A stretch of DNA of 64,000 nucleotides from contig NZ_CP027942.1 of the NCBI RefSeq assembly GCF_005484985.1, forward strand, positions 1,116,001 to 1,180,000, given 5' to 3'. Positions within the stretch are counted from its first letter, which is position 1, and each line of letters begins with the position of its first letter. Of the stretch, positions 8,455 to 16,094 are shown piece after piece. The position numbers were made by a program, and so were the translations under genes. Source of the DNA: Agrococcus sp. SGAir0287. GTDB taxonomy: Bacteria > Actinomycetota > Actinomycetes > Actinomycetales > Microbacteriaceae. A model generated the notes under the pieces. The model worked only from the letters and a program-made list of their open reading frames with translations. It was not told the origin of the DNA and did not search any database.

Positions 8455-9891
8455 TCAGGCCCGCACGGCCGATGCCGCGTCGCGGATCGCCTGGCCCTCG
8501 GTGCGCACGAGCGTGCTGATGGCGCCGAGCATCGTCGTGGCACCCGTCGCCGACGACGTCGTCGCCGATGCCGACGCGAAGGCGGCCTCGTCGCCGGCGA
8601 CGAACGCGTCGAGCGCGGCCGCGGCGTCGGGCGCGGGAATGGCGTCGCCGCCGTAGGCGGCACCACCCGTGACGTCCTCGTCGCGGTACGCGGCGCTCAC
8701 GGCGGCGGCGAGCTGCACGCCCTGGTCGTGCATCGCAGCCCAGGCGTCGCAGGCGGCCTGCAGGTCGGCGGTGGGGCAGTGGTCGCGGTACGACTGCGCC
8801 ATCGCCTGGTTGTAGCGGACGAACGCGGCATCCCACGCGTCGGCCGACGCGGCGCGGGCGGCGCGATCGACGAACGAGGCGCAGCCGATCGACGCGTTGC
8901 AGGTGAACTCGATCCAGCGCGTCGCGTCGACGTCGAAGCGCTCCGTGCCGCCCTGCGGCACCGTGAGGGTCGCGAGGTAGGCGGCGTAGTCGGTCGCGAG
9001 CTGCGCGTCCGCGGCGGCCTGCGCGAGCAGGAGGCCGCAGGCGCGGTCGATGGCGTCGAAGGGCGCCGCGACCTGGTCGGCGAGCGCGGCGGCGGCGTCG
9101 TACCGCGCGCCGGCCGCGGTCTGATCGGCGAGCGCCTGCGCGTACGCGTCGTTGCGCTCGCCGCCCTCGACGACGCGCAGCGACGGCGCGGGCGCCGTGA
9201 GCATCGCGGCGTGGCCCGACAGGCCGGTGAGGTCGGCGCACGAGGACTCGAGCGCGGCGGCGTCGGCGGGTACGTCGTCGTACGAGCCCGAGCCCATGCT
9301 CGCCGCGGCGGTCGCGAGCCCGGCGTCGAACGACGCCGTGTCGAGCTCGGCGAGCGGCTGGAGCGCCGTGTCGGAGTACACCGACTCCCAGTCGGCGACC
9401 TGCGCCGCGTAGTCGTCGGCCGCCGCCTGCGCATCCCGGTCCACGAGCACCCCGGGCACGACGAGCGCGGCGACGAGGCCGCCGATCGCGACGGCGGCGA
9501 CGGGCAGCGCGATGCCGAGGATGAGGCCGATGCGCGGCCCGCGACGCGGACGCGCCGGCTCGGACGCGGATGCCGGCGGCATCGACGGCGGCTGCTGCTG
9601 CTGCATCCAGGGCGCGGGAGGCTGGACGGGCGTCGGTGCGGTGAGCGGACGGCGCGGCTGCGGATACGCGGAGGAGGCGGGAGGCTGGCCGGCGCTCGGC
9701 GGGTGCACCTCGACGGTCCACGAGCCATCCGGGTTGCGCACGGGCGCTCCCGGCTGCGGCCCGCCCGGCTGCCGTGGAGGCTCCTGTCCCGGCTGCCGGC
9801 CGGTCGCCGGTCCCGCGTCCAGGCCGGCCCGCTCCGGCTGCTGCCACGGGTCGTAGGCGGGGCTGGGGCCCGGTGCCCTCTCGTCTGCCAT
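8455..9891 (-). CDS. Single-pass membrane protein of unknown function
   Basis: I do not recognise this 478-residue protein. The first 130 residues are a Pro/Gln-rich low-complexity cytoplasmic tail that includes a WTVEVHPP segment. It is followed by a basic RPRRGPR stop and one membrane helix (about residues 140-165). The extracellular part of about 310 residues is Ala/Asp-rich and probably helical. It has six or so cysteines in pairs, consistent with disulfides in an exported domain. The ATG at 9891 is chosen as the first Met after a TACCCT box about 55 nt upstream; no Shine-Dalgarno sequence is evident. It separates smpB from pfkA on the opposite strand. Confidence 0.72.
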   Translation of the reverse strand: MADERAPGPSPAYDPWQQPERAGLDAGPATGRQPGQEPPRQPGGPQPGAPVRNPDGSWTVEVHPPSAGQPPASSAYPQPRRPLTAPTPVQPPAPWMQQQQPPSMPPASASEPARPRRGPRIGLILGIALPVAAVAIGGLVAALVVPGVLVDRDAQAAADDYAAQVADWESVYSDTALQPLAELDTASFDAGLATAAASMGSGSYDDVPADAAALESSCADLTGLSGHAAMLTAPAPSLRVVEGGERNDAYAQALADQTAAGARYDAAAALADQVAAPFDAIDRACGLLLAQAAADAQLATDYAAYLATLTVPQGGTERFDVDATRWIEFTCNASIGCASFVDRAARAASADAWDAAFVRYNQAMAQSYRDHCPTADLQAACDAWAAMHDQGVQLAAAVSAAYRDEDVTGGAAYGGDAIPAPDAAAALDAFVAGDEAAFASASATTSSATGATTMLGAISTLVRTEGQAIRDAASAVRA

Positions 9892-10034
9892 GCGCGTGCC
9901 GTCCGTCGTCGTCCGGCCCAGGGAGCGGCCGGGTCCCTCCAGGGTAGGCACCCCCGTCTGCGCGTGCGATGGGGAGAGGTGCCCACGCCCCGCTCGGTTC
10001 GACACGCTCGGCGCACGCAGGGTTGGATGGAGCC

Positions 10035-11063
10035 ATGCGCATCGGCATCCTCACCTCCGGCGGCGACTGCCCGGGTCTCAACGCCGTCATCCGAGCAGCG
10101 GTGCTCGGCGGCATCAAGCAGCACGGCCACGAGTTCGTGGGCATCCGCGACGGCTGGCGCGGCCTCGTCGCCGGCGACGTGCGCGTGCTCAACCGCTCGT
10201 CGGTGCGCGGCATCTCGCGCGTGGGCGGCACCATCCTCGGCACGAGCCGCACCAACCCGTTCGAGGGCGACCAGGGCGGGCCCGCGAACATCGCCGCGAC
10301 GATGGAGCGGCTCGGCATCGACGCCGTGCTCGCCATCGGTGGCGAGGGCACGCTCGCGGCCGGCAAGCGCCTGAGCGATGCCGGCATCCCCATCGTCGGC
10401 GTGCCGAAGACGATCGACAACGACCTCGACGCCACCGACTACACGTTCGGCTTCGACACCGCCGTGCAGATCGCGACCGAGGCCGGCGACCGCCTGCGCA
10501 CGACGGGCGACTCGCACATGCGATGCATGGTGCTCGAGGTCATGGGCCGCCACGTCGGCTGGATCGCGCTGCACGCGGGCATGGCCGTCGGCGCGCACGC
10601 GATCCTCATCCCCGAGCAGCCGCGCTCGATCGAGGAGATCTGCGAGTGGGCGCAGCAGGTGTACGACCGTCGCCGCGCGCCGCTCATCGTCGTCTCGGAG
10701 GGGTTCCGCCTCACGGGCATGGGGGAGGCGCACTCCCACAAGGGCCTCGACGCGTTCAACCGTCCGCGGCTCGGCGGGATCTCCGAGCTCATCACGCCCG
10801 AGATCGAGGCCCGCACGGGCATCGAGTCGCGCTCGACCGTGCTCGGGCACATCCAGCGCGGTGGCGCGCCGACGGGGGCGGACCGGGTGCTCGCGACGCG
10901 CTTCGGCCTCGCCGCGATCGAGGCGGTGCACGACCAGGCATGGGGCCAGATGGTCTCCCTGCGCGGCACCGACATCGTGCGCGTGCCCTTCGCCGACGCC
11001 CTGTCGGGCCTCAAGGTCGTGCCCGAGCACCGGTACCACGAGGCGGAGCTGCTCTTCGGCTGA
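10035..11063 (+). CDS. pfkA: 6-phosphofructokinase, ATP-type by motif
   Basis: This 342-residue enzyme phosphorylates fructose 6-phosphate in glycolysis. It starts MRIGILTSGGDCPGLNAVIR, typical of the family. The phosphodonor loop reads GGEGT, with Gly where PPi-dependent enzymes have Asp. The next donor-site position is Lys (VPKTIDNDL), as in actinobacterial enzymes known to use ATP. The catalytic TIDNDL and the substrate segment MGRHVGWIA are intact. The ATG at 10035 follows GGATGGAGCC, a weak Shine-Dalgarno sequence. Upstream frame extension is not family-like. A long palindrome lies 53 nt after the stop. Confidence 0.95.
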   Translation: MRIGILTSGGDCPGLNAVIRAAVLGGIKQHGHEFVGIRDGWRGLVAGDVRVLNRSSVRGISRVGGTILGTSRTNPFEGDQGGPANIAATMERLGIDAVLAIGGEGTLAAGKRLSDAGIPIVGVPKTIDNDLDATDYTFGFDTAVQIATEAGDRLRTTGDSHMRCMVLEVMGRHVGWIALHAGMAVGAHAILIPEQPRSIEEICEWAQQVYDRRRAPLIVVSEGFRLTGMGEAHSHKGLDAFNRPRLGGISELITPEIEARTGIESRSTVLGHIQRGGAPTGADRVLATRFGLAAIEAVHDQAWGQMVSLRGTDIVRVPFADALSGLKVVPEHRYHEAELLFG

Positions 11064-11115
11064 CGGCGGACACACCCACCTCCCATCCTGGGTTGCCCTC
11101 CCAACCGCTCCTCGA

Positions 11116-11190
11116 GGTGCGAGCGCAGCGAGCCTCGAAAGGTGCCCGCCTGCTTCGGTCGACCCTTTCGAGGCTCGCTGCGCTCGCACC
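11116..11190. repeat. 27-bp perfect inverted repeat downstream of pfkA
   Basis: Arms 11116-11142 and 11164-11190 are perfect reverse complements separated by 21 nt. The right arm contains GCTCGCTGCGCTCGC, a core nearly shared with the palindromic units at 31.1 kb, so both may belong to a dispersed palindrome family. It could also terminate pfkA transcription before the ssrA promoter. Confidence 0.8.
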
Positions 11191-11208
11191 CCAAGGGCCG
11201 GGTCTCGG

Positions 11209-11237
11209 TTGCCGTGTCGGCGCCCGCCCCGTAGGAT
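11209..11237 (+). promoter_or_regulatory. Promoter of ssrA
   Basis: TTGCCG and TAGGAT are separated by exactly 17 nt, the best two-box promoter in the window. Transcription would begin about 65 nt before the mature tmRNA 5' end, leaving a precursor leader to be cut by RNase P. Confidence 0.7.
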
Positions 11238-11308
11238 GGAGGGCTGCCGCGGATCGCGAGATCGGGCGGCTTGGCAACTCCACAGCGCGTGACACGCACC
11301 GCAGCCAC

Positions 11309-11680
11309 GGGGATGATCGGTTTCGACATCGCCTCAGTCGCTGCGGGAAGCGAGTCGAGGACCCAGGGTCATCTCGTGAACGATCCCTGGAAACCCATAG
11401 GTGCCAACTCCAAGCGCACCGACTTCGCCCTCGCTGCCTAAGCGAGCCTGAAGTCCGTCGAACCAGGTCCGTCCCCGCCCTGGACCTCGGCGTCATCTAG
11501 GGGACTCGCTGCGAGCCTGCGTCACAGGGACTCGCGGGACTCGAACTGTGACTGGGCCCGTCTACCTAGGTGTCTGGGGCAAAGGTAGGGGCCGAGCAGA
11601 ACGAAGAGACTCAGACTGCACTCGGAGAAGCCGCACGGTCCGAGCGATGGACGGGGGTTCGATTCCCCCCATCTCCACCA
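11309..11680 (+). ncRNA. ssrA: Transfer-messenger RNA
   Basis: The 372-nt RNA begins GGGGATGATCGGTTTCGACA and ends with a TΨC-type GGTTCGATTCC arm followed by CATCTCCACCA. The first seven bases pair with CATCTCC to form the acceptor stem (one G-U pair), leaving A plus a genome-encoded CCA. The reading frame at 11403-11441 encodes ANSKRTDFALAA and a TAA stop, a tag ending in the LAA degron recognised by ClpXP-type proteases. It rescues stalled ribosomes together with SmpB. Confidence 0.98.
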
Positions 11681-11712
11681 CCGTCGGTGCGTGTCACGCG
11701 CGAAGGAGCCAC

Positions 11713-11745
11713 GAAGGGCCGCGGACGTCTCGTCCGCGGCCCTTC
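11713..11745 (+). terminator. Rho-independent-like terminator of ssrA
   Basis: A perfect 14-bp stem (11713-11726 with 11732-11745) and a 5-nt loop lie 32 nt after the tmRNA 3' end. There is no U-run, as is usual in high-GC actinobacteria. It may also serve the convergent rhodanese gene. Confidence 0.8.
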
Positions 11746-11774
11746 GCCGTGCTCGGCGGGAGGCGGCGCCGGCG

Positions 11775-12065
11775 TCAGCGGGCGACGTCGTGGCCCGCGG
11801 CGATCCACGCCGAGGTGCCGCCGACGACGTTCGCAGCGACACGGCCCTGCGACTCGAGGTACTGCACGACGCGCGCCGAGCGGCCGCCGGAGTGGCAGAT
11901 GATCGCGGCGCCGTCGGGCACCTCGTCGAGGCGCTCGACGATCTCGCCCATGGGGATGTGGATGGCGTGCGGCACGTGGCCGGCGTCCCATTCGTCCTGC
12001 TCGCGCACGTCGACGACGGGCACGTCGGTGTCGGCGGCGATGGCGTCCACGGAGATCTCGCGCAT
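11775..12065 (-). CDS. Single-domain rhodanese-like protein
   Basis: This 96-residue cytoplasmic protein is one rhodanese domain with the active-site loop CHSGGRSA, whose Cys would carry a persulfide. VVDVREQDEWDAGHVPHAIHIP is the typical second element. Such proteins transfer sulfane sulfur; the physiological acceptor is unknown. The ATG at 12065 is chosen because TAGGGT (12073-12078) ends 7 nt before it. A longer frame adds 8 codons covering that box. Confidence 0.88.
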   Translation of the reverse strand: MREISVDAIAADTDVPVVDVREQDEWDAGHVPHAIHIPMGEIVERLDEVPDGAAIICHSGGRSARVVQYLESQGRVAANVVGGTSAWIAAGHDVAR

Positions 12066-12130
12066 GCCTCCGACCCTATCCGCGCGCACGTCGACGGGCG
12101 TACGCTCACGGGCGACGAGAGGGGTCTGGG

Positions 12131-12610
12131 ATGACGAGGGTCGCGACGAGCCTGTGGTTCGACGGAGGCATCGAGGACGCGGCGGCGCTCTACGTCTCGC
12201 TCGTGCCGGACAGCGAGATCCTGCAGACGAGCCGGTATCCCGACGACGCGGCGTTCCCCGGCGGCATGGCCGGCCAGGCGCTCACGGTCGACCTCACGAT
12301 CGGCGGGCACGCAGTGACCCTCCTGAACGGCGGGCCGGCCTTCCCGCTGTCGGAGGCCGTCTCGCTCGTGATCGAGGTCGAGGGTCAGGCCGAGATCGAT
12401 CGGCTGTGGGAGGCCCTGCTCGCCGACGGCGGGCGCGAGAGCCAGTGCGGCTGGCTCGTCGACCGGTTCGGCCTGTCGTGGCAGATCGTGCCGTCGTCGA
12501 TGGGCCGGCTGATGTCCGGGCCGAACGCCGGTGCCGTGACGCAGGCGCTGATGGGGATGCGGAAGATCGACGTCGGCGAGCTCGAGCGCGCGCACGGCGG
12601 CGAGGGCTAG
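12131..12610 (+). CDS. VOC-superfamily (PhnB-like) protein
   Basis: This 159-residue protein resembles the PhnB/3-demethylubiquinone methyltransferase-like group of the VOC superfamily: TSLWFDGGIEDAAALYVSLVPDSEI at the start and CGWLVDRFGLSWQIVPSSM later. No enzyme activity can be assigned from sequence. A TACGCT box lies 24 nt upstream and GAGGGG may act as ribosome-binding site. Its TAG overlaps the TAG of the convergent SDR gene within a shared CTAG. Confidence 0.82.
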   Translation: MTRVATSLWFDGGIEDAAALYVSLVPDSEILQTSRYPDDAAFPGGMAGQALTVDLTIGGHAVTLLNGGPAFPLSEAVSLVIEVEGQAEIDRLWEALLADGGRESQCGWLVDRFGLSWQIVPSSMGRLMSGPNAGAVTQALMGMRKIDVGELERAHGGEG

Positions 12611-13323
12611 AGCCCGCCGGACACCTCGAGCACCGACCCGGTCGCGTACGACGCGTCGGGCCCGAGCAGCCATGCGATCGCGGCAGCGATCTCGTCGGGC
12701 CGGCCCGCGCGCCCGAGCGGCACGGAGGCGGCGACCGTCGCGGGGCGCTGCGGGTCGCGGTGGAAGCCGGTCCACGTCGTGCCCGGTGCCACGGCGTTCA
12801 CGCGAATGCCTCGGCCAGCGACCTCGAGCGCGAGCCCGTGCGCGAACGCCTCGACGCCCGCCTTCGCGGCGGCGTAGTGCACGTAGGTGCCGGGCGAGCC
12901 GAGTCGAGCGGCGACCGACGACACGACGACGATCGCGCCGCCGTCGGCCATCGCGGGCAGCGCGGCACGGCACGTGGCGACGACCCCCAGCAGGTTGACG
13001 TCGAGGTCGGCGCGGATGTCGTCGAGCGCGTTGTCGACGAGCGAGCCCACCGCACGCGCCACTCCGGCGTTCGCCACGACGGCCGTGATCGGACCGAGCG
13101 CGGCACCGGCGGCGACGAACGCGTCGAGCGACCCCTCGTCGACGACGTCGACGCGCTTCGAGATCGCGCGTCGGCCGAGCGACTCGACCTCGGCGACCAC
13201 GGTGTCCGCGGCGCCGGCATCCTGCACGAACCCCACGACGACGTCGAAGCCGGCGGTCGCGAGTCGCCGGCAGGTCGCGGCGCCGATGCCGCGACTGCCA
13301 CCGGTGACGAGCGCGACGGCCAC
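12607..13323 (-). CDS. Short-chain dehydrogenase/reductase
   Basis: This 238-residue classical SDR has the NAD(P)-binding TGGSRGIG motif at residues 7-14, NAG (residues about 88-90), the catalytic Ser of VSSVA and the YAAAK active-site Tyr-x3-Lys. The substrate is unknown. GTG at 13323 is one base from the stop of hisN upstream on the same strand, so the two are probably co-transcribed. The 3' end shares CTAG with the convergent VOC gene. Confidence 0.88.
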   Translation of the reverse strand: MAVALVTGGSRGIGAATCRRLATAGFDVVVGFVQDAGAADTVVAEVESLGRRAISKRVDVVDEGSLDAFVAAGAALGPITAVVANAGVARAVGSLVDNALDDIRADLDVNLLGVVATCRAALPAMADGGAIVVVSSVAARLGSPGTYVHYAAAKAGVEAFAHGLALEVAGRGIRVNAVAPGTTWTGFHRDPQRPATVAASVPLGRAGRPDEIAAAIAWLLGPDASYATGSVLEVSGGL

Positions 13324-13324
13324 G

Positions 13325-14095
13325 TCAGCGCGCCAGCCGCGCGAGCAGCTCGTCGTGCAGCACGCCGTTCGTCGCGAGGGCCGAGCCGTGCCACGGCCCG
13401 GGCTCGCCGTCGACGGACGTGAAGCGCCCGCCCGCCTCCTCGACGATCGGCACGAGCGCCGCCATGTCGTAGGGCTTCAGGTCGAACTCGGCGACGGCGT
13501 CGAGGGCGCCCTCGGCGAGCAGCATGTAGCTCCATGCGTCGCCGTAGGAGCGGGCGCGCCAGACGTCGCGCTGGAGCGCGACGAGCTCGTCGAGGTAGCC
13601 CGCACCATCCCATCCCTGGATCGAGTTGTACGAGATCGCCGCGTCGGCGAGCGTGCCGAGCGCCGAGACCGTGAGGCGCTGCTCGCCGGGCGACGTCCAC
13701 GCGCCGTCGCCGCGCGCCGCCCACCAGCGTCGGCCGAGCGCCGGCATCGAGCACACGCCCACGACGACCTCGCCGTCGACGACGAGGGCGACGAGCGTCG
13801 CCCACACGGGCGCGCCGCGCAGGAAGTGGGCGGTGCCGTCGATGGGGTCGACGATCCACTGGCGCGGGCTGTCGCCCGTCGTGCCGGTCTCCTCGCCGAA
13901 GAAGGCGTCGTCCGGGCGCTCCGCCGCGACGATCTCGCGGATGCGCGCCTCCACCGCCTGGTCGGCGTCGGTCACGTGCGTCGCATCCGGCTTCGTCGTC
14001 ACGTGCAGGTCGCTCGCACGGAAGCGATCCATGGAGATCGCGTCGGCGGCGTCGGCGATCCGGAGGGCGAGGGCGAGGTCGTCGGCGTGGTGCAC
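13325..14095 (-). CDS. hisN: Inositol-phosphatase family enzyme, probably histidinol-phosphatase HisN
   Basis: This 256-residue Mg-dependent phosphatase has GEETG, the metal site WIVDPIDGTAHFLRG and the C-terminal second metal region KPYDMAALVPIVEEAGG, as in actinobacterial HisN proteins that hydrolyse histidinol phosphate. Other IMPase-family substrates are possible. A TAGCGT box ends exactly 7 nt before GTG 14095, whereas the longer in-frame GTG at 14104 overlaps the box itself. I therefore use 14095; the lost residues lie before the conserved DDLALAL. Confidence 0.83.
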   Translation of the reverse strand: MHHADDLALALRIADAADAISMDRFRASDLHVTTKPDATHVTDADQAVEARIREIVAAERPDDAFFGEETGTTGDSPRQWIVDPIDGTAHFLRGAPVWATLVALVVDGEVVVGVCSMPALGRRWWAARGDGAWTSPGEQRLTVSALGTLADAAISYNSIQGWDGAGYLDELVALQRDVWRARSYGDAWSYMLLAEGALDAVAEFDLKPYDMAALVPIVEEAGGRFTSVDGEPGPWHGSALATNGVLHDELLARLAR

Positions 14096-14116
14096 GGCAT
14101 CCACGCTAGCGGGGCG

Positions 14117-14608
14117 TCAGCGGCCGGGAGGGCCGACGATCAGCAGCACCGTGAAGACGATCGCGACGACGACGATCGCGCCGATGCCGAAGACGACAGG
14201 GTGCCGCAGCAGCGTGCGCACGAGCCGATCGAGCGGTCGACGATCGCGGGGGTCGGCGGTCGCCTCGAGCCGCCACGCGCCGTCGAGGCGGCCGCTGTGC
14301 CGCAGCCAGCGCTCGACCGGCACGGTCGCGTAGGGCACGATGGCGGCCGCGATCGCGACGACGGCGACGCCGGCGTGCCAGCGCTGGTGGATCGTCATGA
14401 GCACCGCGGTGGCGGCGTAGGACAGGAACACGAAGCCGTGGATGGCGCCGCCGATCGACACGCCGATCGTGATGCCGGCGACGCCGCGCAGCGCGAGGCC
14501 GCCGAGCAGCAGCGTCCACGAGATGGCCTCGGCGATCGCGACGACGCGGTAGAGGGCGTGCGGCGAGGCGAAGGGGGAGCGGGATGCGGTCGGCGCGGCG
14601 GCGGTCAT
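14117..14608 (-). CDS. DUF3817 family membrane protein
   Basis: This 163-residue integral membrane protein has the DUF3817 pattern: LYRVVAIAEAISWTLLLGG, then a GGAIHGFVFLSY helix with conserved Gly/His, about four helices in all, and a final helix near the C-terminus. Its function is unknown. The ATG at 14608 follows TAGACT by 6 nt inside the 3' end of marR, so it has its own leaderless promoter, overlapped by a 7-bp inverted repeat that may be an operator. Confidence 0.82.
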   Translation of the reverse strand: MTAAAPTASRSPFASPHALYRVVAIAEAISWTLLLGGLALRGVAGITIGVSIGGAIHGFVFLSYAATAVLMTIHQRWHAGVAVVAIAAAIVPYATVPVERWLRHSGRLDGAWRLEATADPRDRRPLDRLVRTLLRHPVVFGIGAIVVVAIVFTVLLIVGPPGR

Positions 14609-14609
14609 G

Positions 14610-14628
14610 CCTTCAGTCTACCTGAAGG
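14610..14628. promoter_or_regulatory. Inverted repeat over the DUF3817 promoter, candidate MarR operator
   Basis: CCTTCAG and CTGAAGG are separated by 5 nt. The repeat covers the TAGACT -10 box of the DUF3817 gene and the last codons of marR. Symmetry and size suit a dimeric winged-helix repressor. Confidence 0.5.
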
Positions 14629-15056
14629 TGGGCGTCGGCGGGTTGCGCGTCGTCCGCCTCGGGCGGACGGGCCGCCGTGAGCGCCGCGGCGAGCGCCGGC
14701 TCCTCCAGCGCGAGCGCCGCGTCGAGCGCTGCGACGCGCTCCTGCGCGACGCGCAGCACCTGGCGCCCCCGATCCGTCAGGCGCAGCGCCGACGCGGAGC
14801 CCGCGTGCGCGGTCGCGTCGTCGACGAGTCCGTCGTCGGCGAGCTGCCGCACGGCGGCGTGCGCCGACTGCACCGTGATGCCCGTGCGGCGCGCGAGCTC
14901 GGAGAACGACAGGTCGGGCAGCGCGTCGAGATGCGCGAGCAGCCCGAGCCGACGCGTCGTGAGCCCCAGGTCGCGCAGCGCGGCGGTCAGTCGCGACTCC
15001 CACGTGCTGGAGAGCGCGAGCATCGCGACGACCGGGCTCGGCCGACGCTGGGTCAC
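14613..15056 (-). CDS. MarR-family transcriptional regulator
   Basis: This 147-residue winged-helix regulator has LGLTTRRLGLLAHLDALPDLSFSELARRTGITVQSAHAAVRQLADDGLV (given here only as recognisable family order: dimer helix, HTH, recognition helix), then the wing with LTDRGRQVL. The GTG at 15056 overlaps the rsgA stop as GTGA, so it is translated from the aroA-rsgA-marR message. The ligand is unknown. A likely target is the palindrome at its own 3' end in front of the DUF3817 gene. Confidence 0.85.
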   Translation of the reverse strand: MTQRRPSPVVAMLALSSTWESRLTAALRDLGLTTRRLGLLAHLDALPDLSFSELARRTGITVQSAHAAVRQLADDGLVDDATAHAGSASALRLTDRGRQVLRVAQERVAALDAALALEEPALAAALTAARPPEADDAQPADAHLQVD

Positions 15057-16084
15057 CAGCGGTCCTCCGCCGTCAGCGTCGCGAGCAGCCCCTGCACGGA
15101 CTCGACGCGCGTGCGGTCGAGCTCGCCGCGGTCGGCGGCCTCCTGGATGGCGCAGTCCGGGGCGTCCGCGAGATGCGTGCAGCCGCGCGGGCAGTCCTCG
15201 CTCACGGCCTCGATGTCGGGGAACGCCTTGAGGATCGAGGCGACGTCGATGTGCCCGAGGCCGAAGGAGCGCACGCCCGGGGTGTCGATGACCCAGCCGG
15301 CGCCGAGCCGGTACGACTGCGTCGACGAGGACGTGTGCCGCCCGCGACCCGTCACGGCGTTGACGTGGCCCACCGCGCGCCGCGCATCCGGCACGAGCGC
15401 GTTGACGAGCGTCGACTTGCCGACGCCCGAGTGGCCGACGGCGACCGTGACGTGCCCGTCGAGCCTGGCCCGCAGCGCCTCGGCGGGCGGCTCGTCCGAG
15501 CGCGAGCGCCACGTCTCGATGTCGAGCCCCTCGAAGTGCGCCAGGAGCGGCGCCGGGTCCGCGAGGTCCGTCTTCGTGACGACGAGGATCGGCGTGATGC
15601 CCGCGTCGTAGGCCGCGACGAGGTAGCGGTGCACGAGCCGCGGCCGCGGCTCGGGGTCGCGCGCCGCGACGACCATGAGCATGAGGTCGGCGTTCGCGAC
15701 GATGACGCGCTCGAACTCGTCGGTGTCGTCGGCCGAGCGGCGCAGCACCGTCGTGCGAGGCTGGATGCGCACGATGCGCGCGAGCGTGCCCTCCTCGCCG
15801 CTCGTGTCGCCCACGACGTCGACGCGGTCGCCCGCGACGATCGCCTGGTTGCGCAGCTCTCGCGCGCGCGCCGCCGTCACGACCGCCTCGTCTGGCTTCC
15901 CGTCGCGCACGACCACCGTGTACCGGCCGCGGTCGACCGCCGTCACGACGCCGTCGGTCGAGTCGGCGTGCTCGGGTCGGATCTTCGTGCGCGGGCGATT
16001 GGCCTTCGGGTTCGGGCGCTCGCGCACCGACGACTCGTCGTACTCCTCGTACGGATCGTCGGGCTCGTCGGTGAGCCAGCTCAC
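15053..16084 (-). CDS. rsgA: Ribosome small subunit-dependent GTPase A
   Basis: This 343-residue circularly permuted GTPase acts in late 30S assembly. It has an N-terminal OB-fold ([14 protein letters not shown] to [14 protein letters not shown]), then the G motifs in permuted order: TKTD (G4), GHSGVGKST (G1) and DTPG (G3). The zinc site is [14 protein letters not shown] near residue 300. The first 50 residues are acidic and charged, longer than in E. coli. The GTG at 16084 is 10 nt after aroA, and the stop overlaps marR. Confidence 0.95.
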   Translation of the reverse strand: MSWLTDEPDDPYEEYDESSVRERPNPKANRPRTKIRPEHADSTDGVVTAVDRGRYTVVVRDGKPDEAVVTAARARELRNQAIVAGDRVDVVGDTSGEEGTLARIVRIQPRTTVLRRSADDTDEFERVIVANADLMLMVVAARDPEPRPRLVHRYLVAAYDAGITPILVVTKTDLADPAPLLAHFEGLDIETWRSRSDEPPAEALRARLDGHVTVAVGHSGVGKSTLVNALVPDARRAVGHVNAVTGRGRHTSSSTQSYRLGAGWVIDTPGVRSFGLGHIDVASILKAFPDIEAVSEDCPRGCTHLADAPDCAIQEAADRGELDRTRVESVQGLLATLTAEDRW

Positions 16085-16094
16085 GGCGCCGCCG

